From an uncultured Clostridia bacterium (GTDB lineage: Bacteria > Bacillota > Clostridia > Christensenellales > Borkfalkiaceae): a DNA stretch of 55,932 nt. A program made the translations under genes and the position numbers. The stretch's first letter is position 1. Each line of letters opens with the position of its first letter. A model generated the notes under the pieces. That model saw only the letters and a program-made list of their open reading frames with translations, was not told the DNA's origin and did not search any database. Below, piece after piece: positions 23,338-31,288 of this stretch. The DNA lies in NCBI GenBank assembly GCA_944354035.1, contig CALVPS010000009.1, forward strand, positions 1-55,932, written 5' to 3'.

Positions 23338-23342
23338 CGTCG

Positions 23343-23582
23343 TCACCTCTGCAGTTCTGCCGCAAGCCTGATCGCCTGTACCGCTGCGGCAACGTCCAGT
23401 ACAATGACCTCGCTGCCGTCTATGCGCATATCGAACGCCGTAAGGATCGCATCGGCAAGACCCTGATATTCCCGATCCTGCATGCGCATCTGCGTCTGCA
23501 GACTTTTTACGGTATTCTCCGCGCCGCGGAACTCGCAAAACCGCTCGTATTCCGCTTCCGTCATTTTAATTAAACGATCCAT
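23343..23582 (-). CDS. 79-residue helical phage protein
   Basis: Starts MDRLIKMTEAEYERFCEFRG after GAGGGGGTG. Coiled-coil-like first half (heptads around TVKSLQTQMRMQDREYQGL), then a hydrophobic, Val/Ala-rich end. Overlaps the preceding 86-residue gene by 17 bp. Small size and place suggest a structural or regulatory phage protein; not recognised. Confidence 0.6.
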   Translation of the reverse strand: MDRLIKMTEAEYERFCEFRGAENTVKSLQTQMRMQDREYQGLADAILTAFDMRIDGSEVIVLDVAAAVQAIRLAAELQR

Positions 23583-23826
23583 ATTGCACCCCCTCGTCGA
23601 AAGAACGCAGCAGCGCGTCCAGATCGTCGGTCGTGATCTTCATCTTCTCCGCGATCTCTTTACATACCGACTTCACACTTCGCATCAACCGATACAGCGC
23701 AACTATGATTTCTTTCGGAGATCCGTTCGCAAAGCTGAAAGCCCCTTCTTTTGTCACGACGATCCCCAGGGCCGCGTCAAGTGCTTTAACTCCATAGGGA
23801 TCTTGTTCGATCGTCAATTTGTACAT
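23566..23826 (-). CDS. 86-residue phage protein
   Basis: Starts MYKLTIEQDPYGVKALDAAL after GAGGTAAG; upstream codons to 23919 belong to a GC-rich hairpin region. Mixed alpha/beta, with a C-terminal helical part (IVALYRLMRSVKSVCKEIAE). Unknown function. Confidence 0.6.
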   Translation of the reverse strand: MYKLTIEQDPYGVKALDAALGIVVTKEGAFSFANGSPKEIIVALYRLMRSVKSVCKEIAEKMKITTDDLDALLRSFDEGVQYGSFN

Positions 23827-23980
23827 CTTACTCTTACCTCTTCTGTTTATTGGCAGCGCATATGCGCTTGCGCCCTCTCTCCTTACCGCATGCCCCGCAA
23901 GGTCGCCCCTGCGAGGCAATCCGGTAAGAGGCCGATCCGGGGTTCACGCACCCCGTCCCGCCGTCGCGGGGATCGGCATA

Positions 23981-24265
23981 TTATTTTCCGTCGGTCGCTA
24001 TCGCAGTTACAAGCGCAAAAATCTGCTCATCGTATTCCTGCATGTCGACAAGACGCTCCCACTCTACCGGCACAAGTACGACCGCCAGTCGGCATAGGTA
24101 GTCCGTGATCGCGTCAAATGCCTGCCCAAATCTGTCCTCTCCCACGAAACGCCGCTCTGCCGCCTTTCTTTTTTTATTGCAAAATCGCTTGACTTTCTCT
24201 GCCGTAAGCTGTACAATAAAACCATAATCAGGCATGGGTTCAGCCCATGCACCCGCCGACATCAT
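23981..24265 (-). CDS. 94-residue protein whose start is covered by antisense RNA C
   Basis: Reads MMSAGAWAEPMPDYGFIVQL and continues with a basic helix (KVKRFCNKKRKAAERR) and an acidic C-terminal helix. The only ribosome site is GAGG ten bases upstream, formed by the 3' arm of the terminator hairpin of small RNA C. RNA C (24224-24304) is complementary to this ribosome site and the first codons. 21 bases after the 161-residue gene. Composition looks like a real protein; start uncertain (24265 or 24235). Confidence 0.5.
   Translation of the reverse strand: MMSAGAWAEPMPDYGFIVQLTAEKVKRFCNKKRKAAERRFVGEDRFGQAFDAITDYLCRLAVVLVPVEWERLVDMQEYDEQIFALVTAIATDGK
24189..24217 (+). promoter_or_regulatory. 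Promoter of small RNA C
   Basis: TTGACT (24189-24194), 17-bp spacer, TACAAT (24212-24217); preceded by a T tract and ATTGCAAAA, as at RNA B. Confidence 0.7.
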
Positions 24266-24304
24266 TGCGGCATTGCCTCGGATGGTTTAATTCCGAGGTT
24301 TTTT
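24224..24304 (+). ncRNA. Small RNA C, cis-antisense
   Basis: About 81 nt: hairpin GGCATGGG-TTCA-GCCCATGC, linker CACCCG, terminator CCTCGGA (24276-24282) with TCCGAGG (24292-24298) and TTTTTT. Complementary to the 3' end of the 161-residue gene and to the ribosome site and start of the 94-residue gene. Best supported of the three. Confidence 0.65.
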
Positions 24305-24772
24305 ATTTTTCAAGCGTAAAATCTTCTCCCGATTCTCTTTGGACTGTTTGCTGTGCTCCAGGACCTTTTTTCGCACATATTTCACTTCCCCGGAGGACAA
24401 ATCATATTTCGCTTCGTTCTCGATGAATTTTTTACCGTCCGAACGGATCGGCGCGCCCTCGTTGTCCTCCGTCTCCACAAAGTGCTTGAAGTACGTCTTT
24501 TTCCGATTTCCCTTTTTATAGGTCGGAAGATACGTCGTGTTGGGCTGGTTTTCATCTGTCAACCTCACGACCGCAAATTCCTCATCGGCATTCTTGTCAA
24601 TGACGACCACCCAGCGATGCTGTTTCAATTCCTGCACTTTGCTCTTTTTATACGGTAAATACCGATCCTGCGTTTTCAGCGTCCGTCCGACCGACACACT
24701 CTTCATTTTTCCGTTTGTCTGTCCGGAAACATTCTTCCCCGCCGAAGCCGGCGGTTTTTTCTTTCCTGCCAT
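24287..24772 (-). CDS. Lysine-rich 161-residue protein, paralogue of 21886-22350
   Basis: Starts MAGKKKPPASAGKNVSGQTN after AAGGTGACG. Basic tails frame a middle domain (about 45-135): RWVVVIDKNADEEFAVVRL, TYFKHFVETEDNEGAPIRSD, AKYDLSSGEVKYVRKKVLE. This middle aligns with the 154-residue protein. The beta-strand pattern RWVVVI...AVVRL faintly recalls PemK/MazF-like barrels, but catalytic residues cannot be assigned and I do not claim that. Ends inside the terminator of RNA C. Confidence 0.65.
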   Translation of the reverse strand: MAGKKKPPASAGKNVSGQTNGKMKSVSVGRTLKTQDRYLPYKKSKVQELKQHRWVVVIDKNADEEFAVVRLTDENQPNTTYLPTYKKGNRKKTYFKHFVETEDNEGAPIRSDGKKFIENEAKYDLSSGEVKYVRKKVLEHSKQSKENREKILRLKNKKPRN

Positions 24773-24820
24773 AACGTCACCTTTCGGGAGATCTCCCGCC
24801 CGCTGACCGCGGGCGGGATT

Positions 24821-25207
24821 TTACTTTTTAAACTCCACGCGGATCTTTTTGATTTTTCCCGTGCGGCTCGCTTCGTCCAACGCTGCGTTTGCTGCCGCAA
24901 GTGTTCCGGGCGTCTGCGGGATATACCGCCGTAATTCCGCCTGTTCAAAGGATCCTTTGCGCGATCTGGACGCCGCATGCGTCACAGAGATCGCATTTTG
25001 CGTGATCTCCATACTTTTTGCGCCGCGGAACAGCGCGCCCGTCGCCGCGACCGCCGTCCCCTTTTGCGCAGAGCGCTTTGCCACCTGTTTTGCGGGTACT
25101 TTCTGCACGTTGCGCGCGCCGCTGCTTTTGGGTTTGTTGGGGTTCTTCGGCGCCGTCCGTTTCTGCACCGCTGTACTTTTCTTTGCCGCCTTTCCCTTCT
25201 TCTGCAT
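24821..25207 (-). CDS. Lysine/alanine-rich basic 128-residue protein
   Basis: The first 55 residues are almost only Lys, Ala, Pro, Ser, Gln (MQKKGKAAKKSTAVQKRTAP), histone- or protamine-like; the rest is a short helical domain ending KIKKIRVEFKK. Ribosome site AAGGAG overlaps the stop of the upstream Ig-like gene. A DNA-condensing or virion-internal role is a guess from composition. Confidence 0.65.
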   Translation of the reverse strand: MQKKGKAAKKSTAVQKRTAPKNPNKPKSSGARNVQKVPAKQVAKRSAQKGTAVAATGALFRGAKSMEITQNAISVTHAASRSRKGSFEQAELRRYIPQTPGTLAAANAALDEASRTGKIKKIRVEFKK

Positions 25208-25216
25208 TTTTACTCC

Positions 25217-26353
25217 TTATTGAAAAATGATCTCGTCCTTATCCAGCTGAATATCTTCCACCTCCGCCCAGCCGTCGATCTCCGACAGCACAATATCGCT
25301 CTGCGCGGTATACGTATTATATTTACCGGAAACACTGACGTTCAGCGACCAAAGGATCTTGCCGGTACGCCCCGCCAAAAGATCTTTTACTTCCGATATA
25401 TCCATATCTGCGAAAAGATCGTTTTCCGGTTCGGCAAACGCCGAACTTACCGTATAAGCAAAATCAAACTGATCAAAGATACGCGTATCGAAGTAGATCG
25501 TTTCACCAACGGCCGATTCAAGGCCGCTGTACGTAAGCGCATATGTGCTTCCGCCGGGCGATCCAGCCGTTACGCCGCTGTATGCCACCCATTTGCCGGA
25601 TGCGTCTCCGGATTCATATGTAAGCCCTACATTTGTTTCGACCCCGCTTTCCGCAAGCGTATACACCTCCGAAAGCGTGTACTCGACGGTAACTTCCCCT
25701 CCGCGGTCGGTATTGTTGTGGCCGATATCAACGGTCACGTCGGTGTTCCCGCCCGGCACAACGTCGATATTGCCGATCTTTACCGTCACGCTCGTCACCG
25801 TCTGCGCATAGTCGATCGTACACGTCGCCGTTACTTCCGGATTTGCAACGGATGCTGCCGTTAAAATGATCTGCTCGCCGAACGCCTGCTCACAGGTCAG
25901 CACCGCAATACGGCTGTCGTCCTCGTCCGGCGTCACCGTCAGATAGTCCGATACGTCTTTTTCTACGGCCCATTCGCTCTCCGCATCGGCAAACGCCACG
26001 CTCCACGTGACGGACTTGTCCAAAGCCGTCTCCGGCAATACCGTTGCCGTGACCGTCACGCCCTCGCTCGCCGTCTCGCTTTGCGCGGTGGGCGCCGCAT
26101 ACACCATTGCCCTCGGCAGCGCATACGCTGTGCCGCTGGCCATTTCGTTCCCATCGCCGTCCGTAACACCGGAGGACGGCGTCTCTTCGTTGTCCTCATC
26201 TCCGTCCGACTGCTCCGTCTGGTCATTAAAATATGACCAGTCGCGGAAGCCGTCCGTCTCCACGCCCAACCAGATCCCAACGCCGATCGCACCAAGCATG
26301 ATGACCACAAGCAAAAATGACGCGATCTTGATCCAAATGTTATTGCTCCTCAT
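25217..26353 (-). CDS. Membrane-anchored Ig-like protein, paralogue 1
   Basis: 378 residues. One N-terminal membrane helix (about 8-30), an acidic Ser/Glu/Asp linker (about 35-75), then an Ig-like (BIG2-type) domain (about 95-190: VTVTATVLPETALDKSVTWS, DYLTVTP, CTIDYAQ) and a second beta-rich part. The first domain clearly matches the 347- and 348-residue proteins. Exposed outside the membrane, N-terminus inside. May be a virion or cell-wall-spanning assembly protein. AAGGAG before the ATG. Confidence 0.7.
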   Translation of the reverse strand: MRSNNIWIKIASFLLVVIMLGAIGVGIWLGVETDGFRDWSYFNDQTEQSDGDEDNEETPSSGVTDGDGNEMASGTAYALPRAMVYAAPTAQSETASEGVTVTATVLPETALDKSVTWSVAFADAESEWAVEKDVSDYLTVTPDEDDSRIAVLTCEQAFGEQIILTAASVANPEVTATCTIDYAQTVTSVTVKIGNIDVVPGGNTDVTVDIGHNNTDRGGEVTVEYTLSEVYTLAESGVETNVGLTYESGDASGKWVAYSGVTAGSPGGSTYALTYSGLESAVGETIYFDTRIFDQFDFAYTVSSAFAEPENDLFADMDISEVKDLLAGRTGKILWSLNVSVSGKYNTYTAQSDIVLSEIDGWAEVEDIQLDKDEIIFQ

Positions 26354-26368
26354 TTTTTCTCCTTTTCG

Positions 26369-27040
26369 TTATATGATCACATTATCCGGCAACACGATGT
26401 CTGTTACCGGAAGGCCTACGCCAAAGCCAAATACGTATTCCTTTTCGCCGGATGTCAAAACAAGATCGAACATATCCCCCGACAGATCGATATCGTCGCC
26501 AAAGGTAACGTCGGCACCGCACACCGAAGCGATGATATCTTCAATTCCGGCATAATTTACGATAAAACCGCGTTCCGTACGGTCGATCGTAAAACTGCTT
26601 GTCACGTCGTACCCGTTCAGATCACGCCAGGTATACGGTTCATCCCCAACGAAAAAGGCAAAGTTCGTCTCTTTCTCCGCGGCTTTAATCCGCAACGTGT
26701 ACTCCGCGTCACCGGTCAAATCGTATACAACGACCTCATCGCCCGGGTAGATCGTCAGTCCGTCCGCAGAATCGGCATAGATCTTGTCCTCGATCATGAC
26801 GATCGCCGTAGGGACCGTTCCACCAAAGCCCCCCGTCGCCACGTACGCGATCCCGAAGCCGGCAAAACCAAGGATCGCGACCAACACAACGATCAGGACG
26901 GCGACAAAAATTCTTTTTGCAATACTGCGGCTCTTCTCCCGCCCGGTCTGCTTTTCCAGCCGCGCAAGCTCAGCCTTTGTCGGACGTTTCGCCGCGCTGC
27001 GGCGGTCGGATCGATCCCCGTTCCCCTTTCTTGCTGCCAT
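26369..27040 (-). CDS. Membrane protein with basic cytoplasmic tail
   Basis: 223 residues: about 40 very basic residues (MAARKGNGDRSDRRSAAKRP, then LEKQTGREKSRSIAKR), one membrane helix (about 43-66, IFVAVLIVVLVAILGFAGFG), and an acidic beta-rich outer domain (70-223). The basic inner tail could touch DNA during extrusion; the outer part could meet the Ig-like paralogues encoded on both sides. No family recognised. GAGGGGGTG ribosome site; 15 bp before the next gene. Confidence 0.65.
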   Translation of the reverse strand: MAARKGNGDRSDRRSAAKRPTKAELARLEKQTGREKSRSIAKRIFVAVLIVVLVAILGFAGFGIAYVATGGFGGTVPTAIVMIEDKIYADSADGLTIYPGDEVVVYDLTGDAEYTLRIKAAEKETNFAFFVGDEPYTWRDLNGYDVTSSFTIDRTERGFIVNYAGIEDIIASVCGADVTFGDDIDLSGDMFDLVLTSGEKEYVFGFGVGLPVTDIVLPDNVII

Positions 27041-27118
27041 TCTTCACCCCCTCTGCACGACCGCCCCGCCCGTTCCCGGGCGGGATCGCGCTTTTTGGTA
27101 CTCCTGTAAGCGATTTTT

Positions 27119-28162
27119 TTAGAACTTAATATTGCTGTCGGAAAGTTCGATGTTACCGACAAGCGAGCCGATATCGCTAAATTTAAGACGATAAACCTTG
27201 CTGCCGCCCGCAACTTCTTCGTTGCTCGTTACGTCGATCTTTACCATGAGCATGACGTCGCTCGCATTCTCGATGAGATATGTACGGTATGCGTCATATT
27301 CCTCGTCCGTCACGCTCTCGCCGTCAAAGCCGAGCAGCTCATCCGCCGCAATCGCCGTCAGCGTTGCCGTGTTCCCCGAAAGGGACGATGTCAGCGTCTC
27401 GTAGCTGTTTGCCGTCGCCGTGATCCCTGCTTTCTCCAGCGCAGCAACGTATTCCGCCGTATAGGCATACGAAACCGTCACGGACGACGCTCCGCTCTCG
27501 ATCGTGTACACGTCCGAATAGTCCGCCGTCACGCTGCCGCTGCCGGTATATGCCGCAAGATCGCTTTCCGATTCCGCGTCCAAAAATCCTGCCGTTACAC
27601 TCGTGGATGATCCGAGCGTCCAGCTCACGTTATCAGAACCCGTACCGTTAAATGCGATCGACGCCGTGACGTCTTCGTACTTTTGCACGTAGTCCACCGT
27701 ACAGGTATCTTTGATATCCTCATAGCCGCGAATGTTTGCGGTAATGACCGCCTGCGTCCCGAACGGCGCCAGGCATTCGACTTCTGCCGTCAGCGCGCCG
27801 TCCGATTCCGGCGTGATCGTCAGATAATCCGAAATATCGCCCTGCGAACCGCTGCCCCAGCTGCCCTGCGCATCGCCCCACGAGATCGACCAATCCACGA
27901 TCGCGTTTGTCGCATCGGGCGGCGTTACCGTCGCCGTGATCTCCTGCACCGTCCGTCCCTCGTCATTTTGCTTCGTATACGACGCAAGACTGATCACTCC
28001 GTTCCCGCCCGAAGGCGTCACCTGCATTTGCTGACCGAAATCATCGTTTCCGCCGTTCCCCTGCCGCGAAAATGCTACGCCGGCCCATACCCCGGCGGCG
28101 ACAACCGCCGCCAATCCCACTGCGGAAACCGCCGCTACTGCCTTTTTTACGCCTTCCTTCAT
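27119..28162 (-). CDS. Membrane-anchored Ig-like protein, paralogue 2
   Basis: 347 residues starting MKEGVKKAVAAVSAVGLAAV at 28162, with one membrane helix (about 7-27), a Gly/Asn linker, and the shared Ig-like domain (about 50-160: ITATVTPPDATNAIVDWSIS, DYLTITP, CTVDYVQ) plus a second domain rich in Ser, Thr and Tyr. Upstream codons to 28252 are open but basic and without a site. GGAGAAAGG precedes the ATG. Confidence 0.7.
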   Translation of the reverse strand: MKEGVKKAVAAVSAVGLAAVVAAGVWAGVAFSRQGNGGNDDFGQQMQVTPSGGNGVISLASYTKQNDEGRTVQEITATVTPPDATNAIVDWSISWGDAQGSWGSGSQGDISDYLTITPESDGALTAEVECLAPFGTQAVITANIRGYEDIKDTCTVDYVQKYEDVTASIAFNGTGSDNVSWTLGSSTSVTAGFLDAESESDLAAYTGSGSVTADYSDVYTIESGASSVTVSYAYTAEYVAALEKAGITATANSYETLTSSLSGNTATLTAIAADELLGFDGESVTDEEYDAYRTYLIENASDVMLMVKIDVTSNEEVAGGSKVYRLKFSDIGSLVGNIELSDSNIKF

Positions 28163-28248
28163 TCTTTTTTCCTTTCTCCTTTTTTTGTTTTCCCCGCATG
28201 TGAGGCCCGCTTCGCGCGTTGTGGTTACATGCATGTTTCTTTCCCGGA

Positions 28249-29295
28249 TCACCCCCCTTGCGCCTGGTAGCAGCTGATCCTGTCGATGATCATCGTATAC
28301 GGATGCGCACCTGGATACCCGCCGGTCGTTTGAGAAAACCCTACCCCAAATGCCGCTCCAAAATATGTTGAATAGTCATTTACATGGAACTTAATAACCG
28401 TCGTTCCGTTTCGCGTCCAAATCCCATCTTGGATAACGGCAAAGTCACACATTGCACTTGCGCCGTATTCACGTATTTTCGCATTGAACAGCGCCGGCGT
28501 CTGTTCGCCCTGCGATTCGATCACCATGTACCAAACAGTGTCCGGAAGGAAGTAGGTGTATGATGCGTTCGGGCCGCCCTGATAAGTCGGAATCTCTTGG
28601 ACGATACCGTATGTCACGCTCGGCCAATTGGTCAATGGCATAAATGTAGCATACAGACGCCCGCCGTTGTATGACACGCTCACGCCGTCGTATGTGCGAT
28701 CAACTTCCGTATATAATACCCAGTCATCGACAAGCTCCGTCGTAAGCGGACCGCTTCCCGTCGCCTGTCCGGGCGGATATGGCACAGACAAAGTAAACGA
28801 CGTTTTTCCGCTCGTGTTTTCCGAGAAATCGCTGTTGTTAAAATAATCATTGTCAACGTAATCCCACGCACTGACCGACGCCATTGCCGTGCATTCTGAG
28901 AAAACGTCTTCCACAATCAGCTCGGCCCAGCCGTCAAAGTGTTTGTGGCAGACGAGCTCGATCGCGTTCGAAGACACTACATCGTACGATAGATACTCCG
29001 ATATATCATCGGCCCGGATCTCCGAATCGCCAACGGAGATCGTCCATTCAAGCCGATAGATCGCATCGGCAGGGTCAACCGTTGCCGTGACGCGCTGCGC
29101 GCCGACGTCCGACGCCGTTGCCGCAAGCGGCTGCATTTTCAGCGTTACCCCGTCCGCATCCGTCTGTTCTATCCGAACTCCGGGCGTGATGACTTGATCC
29201 TTTACGGCGCGAAAACCGTTTAATACGATCCCCCCGGCCACTATTGCACCGGCAAGCACAAAACAGCCTGCAGATAAGAACCGGCGTTTTACCAT
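28249..29295 (-). CDS. Membrane-anchored Ig-like protein, paralogue 3
   Basis: 348 residues: membrane helix at about 7-29 (FLSAGCFVLAGAIVAGGIVL), the shared Ig-like domain in its most diverged form (about 65-150: VTATVDPADAIYRLEWTISV, ISEYLSYD), and a C-terminal domain (about 160-348) with jelly-roll-like spacing and many aromatic residues, possibly carbohydrate-binding. Strong GAGGAGG site. First large gene after the operon promoter. Confidence 0.7.
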   Translation of the reverse strand: MVKRRFLSAGCFVLAGAIVAGGIVLNGFRAVKDQVITPGVRIEQTDADGVTLKMQPLAATASDVGAQRVTATVDPADAIYRLEWTISVGDSEIRADDISEYLSYDVVSSNAIELVCHKHFDGWAELIVEDVFSECTAMASVSAWDYVDNDYFNNSDFSENTSGKTSFTLSVPYPPGQATGSGPLTTELVDDWVLYTEVDRTYDGVSVSYNGGRLYATFMPLTNWPSVTYGIVQEIPTYQGGPNASYTYFLPDTVWYMVIESQGEQTPALFNAKIREYGASAMCDFAVIQDGIWTRNGTTVIKFHVNDYSTYFGAAFGVGFSQTTGGYPGAHPYTMIIDRISCYQAQGG

Positions 29296-29367
29296 ACTTC
29301 TTCCTCCTCTATCTTTTACGACTTCGACAAATGATCTTTACGCAATAAGGTCCTTATCGGAAAGATC

Positions 29368-29547
29368 TCATTCGATTGTCGTATTGTCGTACACGCACCC
29401 ACCAAGCGCTCCGATCGCAAGCAATGTGTTACCACAGCCGGCGATCACGATCATGGATGAGATTAAAAACAAAAAAACAGTCAAGAGAACACGCTCCGCG
29501 CCCCTCTTGGCTGTCTGATCTTTTATTTTGAAAAATAAGTTATCCAC
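29368..29547 (-). CDS. 59-residue membrane protein, candidate major coat
   Basis: Starts at GTG 29547, about 16 nt after the predicted transcription start; the site is weak (AGAG). Reads basic N-terminus (DNLFFKIKDQTAKRGAER), a long hydrophobic stretch (VLLTVFLFLISSMIVIAGCG, LLAIGALGG) and an acidic end YDNTTIE. It is the promoter-proximal gene of the train. Small size and single hydrophobic core fit an inovirus coat protein, but charges are reversed compared with coliphage pVIII (basic end first). It could equally be an immunity or holin-like peptide. Confidence 0.45.
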   Translation of the reverse strand: MDNLFFKIKDQTAKRGAERVLLTVFLFLISSMIVIAGCGNTLLAIGALGGCVYDNTTIE

Positions 29548-29553
29548 AGTCCA

Positions 29554-29668
29554 CTCTTTTTTTGTGATAACTATATCACAAAAAAAGAGCATTTGTCAAC
29601 GGTTTATCACAGAAAAAGAGTGATTTTCAAAAAATATTTTCTTCGCTCACTATCTGTGATAGGATATT
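29554..29668. promoter_or_regulatory. Prophage operator and divergent promoter region
   Basis: A perfect 36-bp palindrome, 16-bp arms CTCTTTTTTTGTGATA around ACTA (29554-29589). A further half-site TATCACAGAAAAAGAG lies at about 29604-29619 and TGTGATA again near 29655. The minus-strand operon promoter TTGACA (29594-29599), 18-bp spacer, TATAGT (29570-29575) lies over the palindrome, so repressor binding would shut the phage genes off. Confidence 0.8.
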
Positions 29669-29682
29669 TGTGGAGGTATAAT

Positions 29683-30030
29683 ATGGATTTTTCATTAAGA
29701 CTAAAAGAAATCCGAGAACGGTGCGGCTTATCACAAGCCGCTCTTGCAAAAGAACTTGGCGTTGGGGTAGGAAGCGTCGGAATGTGGGAAAGCACGGATA
29801 GAATCCCTCCGGCAAAAAAGCTTGTGAAAATAGCCAACTATTTTAACGTAACAACAGACTATCTGCTTGGGCGAGAAGATTCCTTTGGAAATATTGTTGT
29901 AAATTCCAATAATGGAATTTTTCGCCTATCCTCAACGGAACAGCAGCTTGTTCTCGATTTCCGAAAACTCCTTCCAGAGATGCAGACCTACGTCACCGGC
30001 ATCGTCCATAATCTGGCATGGAACACCTGA
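29683..30030 (+). CDS. XRE/Cro-CI family repressor
   Basis: 115 residues starting at 29683 after GGAGG. Helix-turn-helix at about 3-60: LRLKEIRERCGLSQAALAKE, LGVGVGSVGMWESTDRIPPA, then IANYFNVTTDYLLGRED. The rest is a short dimerisation tail. Located between the integrase and the divergent phage operon, with the operator palindromes upstream, so it is the likely lysogeny repressor and probably binds TGTGATA half-sites. No RecA-type self-cleavage domain is present. Confidence 0.88.
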   Translation: MDFSLRLKEIRERCGLSQAALAKELGVGVGSVGMWESTDRIPPAKKLVKIANYFNVTTDYLLGREDSFGNIVVNSNNGIFRLSSTEQQLVLDFRKLLPEMQTYVTGIVHNLAWNT

Positions 30031-30084
30031 TAAATGTTCAGTCTATGATATAATTCTCCTAAATACTTTTAGGAGGGCTCTATC

Positions 30085-30132
30085 ATGAACGAGCTGGAAA
30101 AAAAACAATCCTGGGCTGCGTCAACATCCTGA
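30085..30132 (+). CDS. 15-codon leader ORF before the integrase
   Basis: Strong site AGGAGGG then MNELEKKQSWAASTS and TGA, which overlaps the integrase ATG (TGATG). It contains an A8 run (30098-30105). One extra A would give MNELEKKTILGCVNILMLLL, in frame with the integrase. So either a coupled leader peptide or the true N-terminus in a slipped frame. Confidence 0.5.
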   Translation: MNELEKKQSWAASTS

Positions 30133-31286
30133 TGCTGCTACTGAACGAAAGCGCGAAAGAAGCCTCGGCAGCCGCCGCAGCTTCTTCCCCACCTGACCAA
30201 CAAAATGAATATGCGACTTTCCTTGCGTTACCAGCCACGCATGACGATGATCCGCAAACAGACAATGAGCAAAATAGGCATTTTGATTTTACTGAAAAGG
30301 AGATCGCAAAAATGCCGCAAGAATATAGGGCTTTATTCAAACGAAAAGGAGGTAAACAAAGACATATCAGATACCGGAACGGCGTTTACGAAATCCGCAT
30401 ACGCATCAACGGTGTAGATATTTCCGCATCTTCAAAAAATCTGAAAACCGCAAAAGCAAAATTCATTGAGAAACTGAAACATGCAGACGAGCGTCCGGTG
30501 GATATTCCTACAACCTTTACTGCGTTTATCATGTTCTATTTTGAGAATTTTCGCAAACGGAAAGTTTCAGAAAGGACCTACAAAGGCGATTTGTGGAGGG
30601 TGAAAAGACATCTCACTCCCTACTTTGGTGAAATACCGTTAAAAAAAATCACGCCGCTTTTCATCCAAGTTTTTCTTGATCGGCTCACAGACGAAGGAAA
30701 AGGAAAAACGGCCGACGAGCTGCATTCTCTTCTCAACCTTACGTTCAAAATGGCAAGCGCACACAATTTGATTTCAAACAATCCGATGGCAACCGTGTTT
30801 CATATGCAGCATGAAACGGTTAGCGGGCACGCTCTATCCCGTGCGGAAGAAAAAAAGCTCCTTTCCGAATGTGGAAAGGAGTATCAAACGGATTTTGCGA
30901 TTGCACTTTATACCGGTCTGCGGCCGAACGAATACAAGACGGCGCGAATCGAGGGAGAGATGATCATTGCAGTAAATAGCAAGCGAAAAAATAAGCGGAC
31001 AGAGTATAAGCGCATCCCCATCTCGCCAATGCTTCGCCCGTATATCACTGGGACGGAACTGCACCTGCACCATCCGCAACGCATTCGAGATCAGCTAAAA
31101 GCAATCCTTCCGGAGCACAAACTTTATGATATGCGGACAACTTTCTACACAAGATGCAAGGAATGCGGACTTGCCGATGCCGCACGCGATGAGATGATGG
31201 GACATTCTCTCGGAAAGCTCGGAAATGCCTATACAGACCTTTCCGACGAATACCTCATCAAAGAAGCACAAAAACTCAATTACTGA
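30132..31286 (+). CDS. int: Tyrosine recombinase (integrase)
   Basis: 384 residues. Region about 60-95 is an arm-binding-like segment (RHIRYRNGVYEIRIRINGVD), 105-200 the SAM-like core-binding domain (TFTAFIMFYFENFRKRKVSE), 215-384 the catalytic domain. Catalytic residues: Arg in YTGLRPNEY, Arg in LYDMRTTFYT (box II His replaced by Tyr), His in MMGHS and Tyr in AYTDLSDEYL. It lies 127 bp from attR. Integrates the element into tRNA-Gly. No separate excisionase is evident. Low-complexity N-terminus may extend to 30085 if the A8 run is a slipped site. Confidence 0.92.
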   Translation: MLLLNESAKEASAAAAASSPPDQQNEYATFLALPATHDDDPQTDNEQNRHFDFTEKEIAKMPQEYRALFKRKGGKQRHIRYRNGVYEIRIRINGVDISASSKNLKTAKAKFIEKLKHADERPVDIPTTFTAFIMFYFENFRKRKVSERTYKGDLWRVKRHLTPYFGEIPLKKITPLFIQVFLDRLTDEGKGKTADELHSLLNLTFKMASAHNLISNNPMATVFHMQHETVSGHALSRAEEKKLLSECGKEYQTDFAIALYTGLRPNEYKTARIEGEMIIAVNSKRKNKRTEYKRIPISPMLRPYITGTELHLHHPQRIRDQLKAILPEHKLYDMRTTFYTRCKECGLADAARDEMMGHSLGKLGNAYTDLSDEYLIKEAQKLNY

Positions 31287-31288
31287 TC

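Noticed and set aside
21699..24293. 17-18-codon frames inside small RNAs A, B and C
   Set aside because: No ribosome sites, and the ATG of B is inside the -10 box; kept only as a curiosity because each stops in or near the terminator loop.
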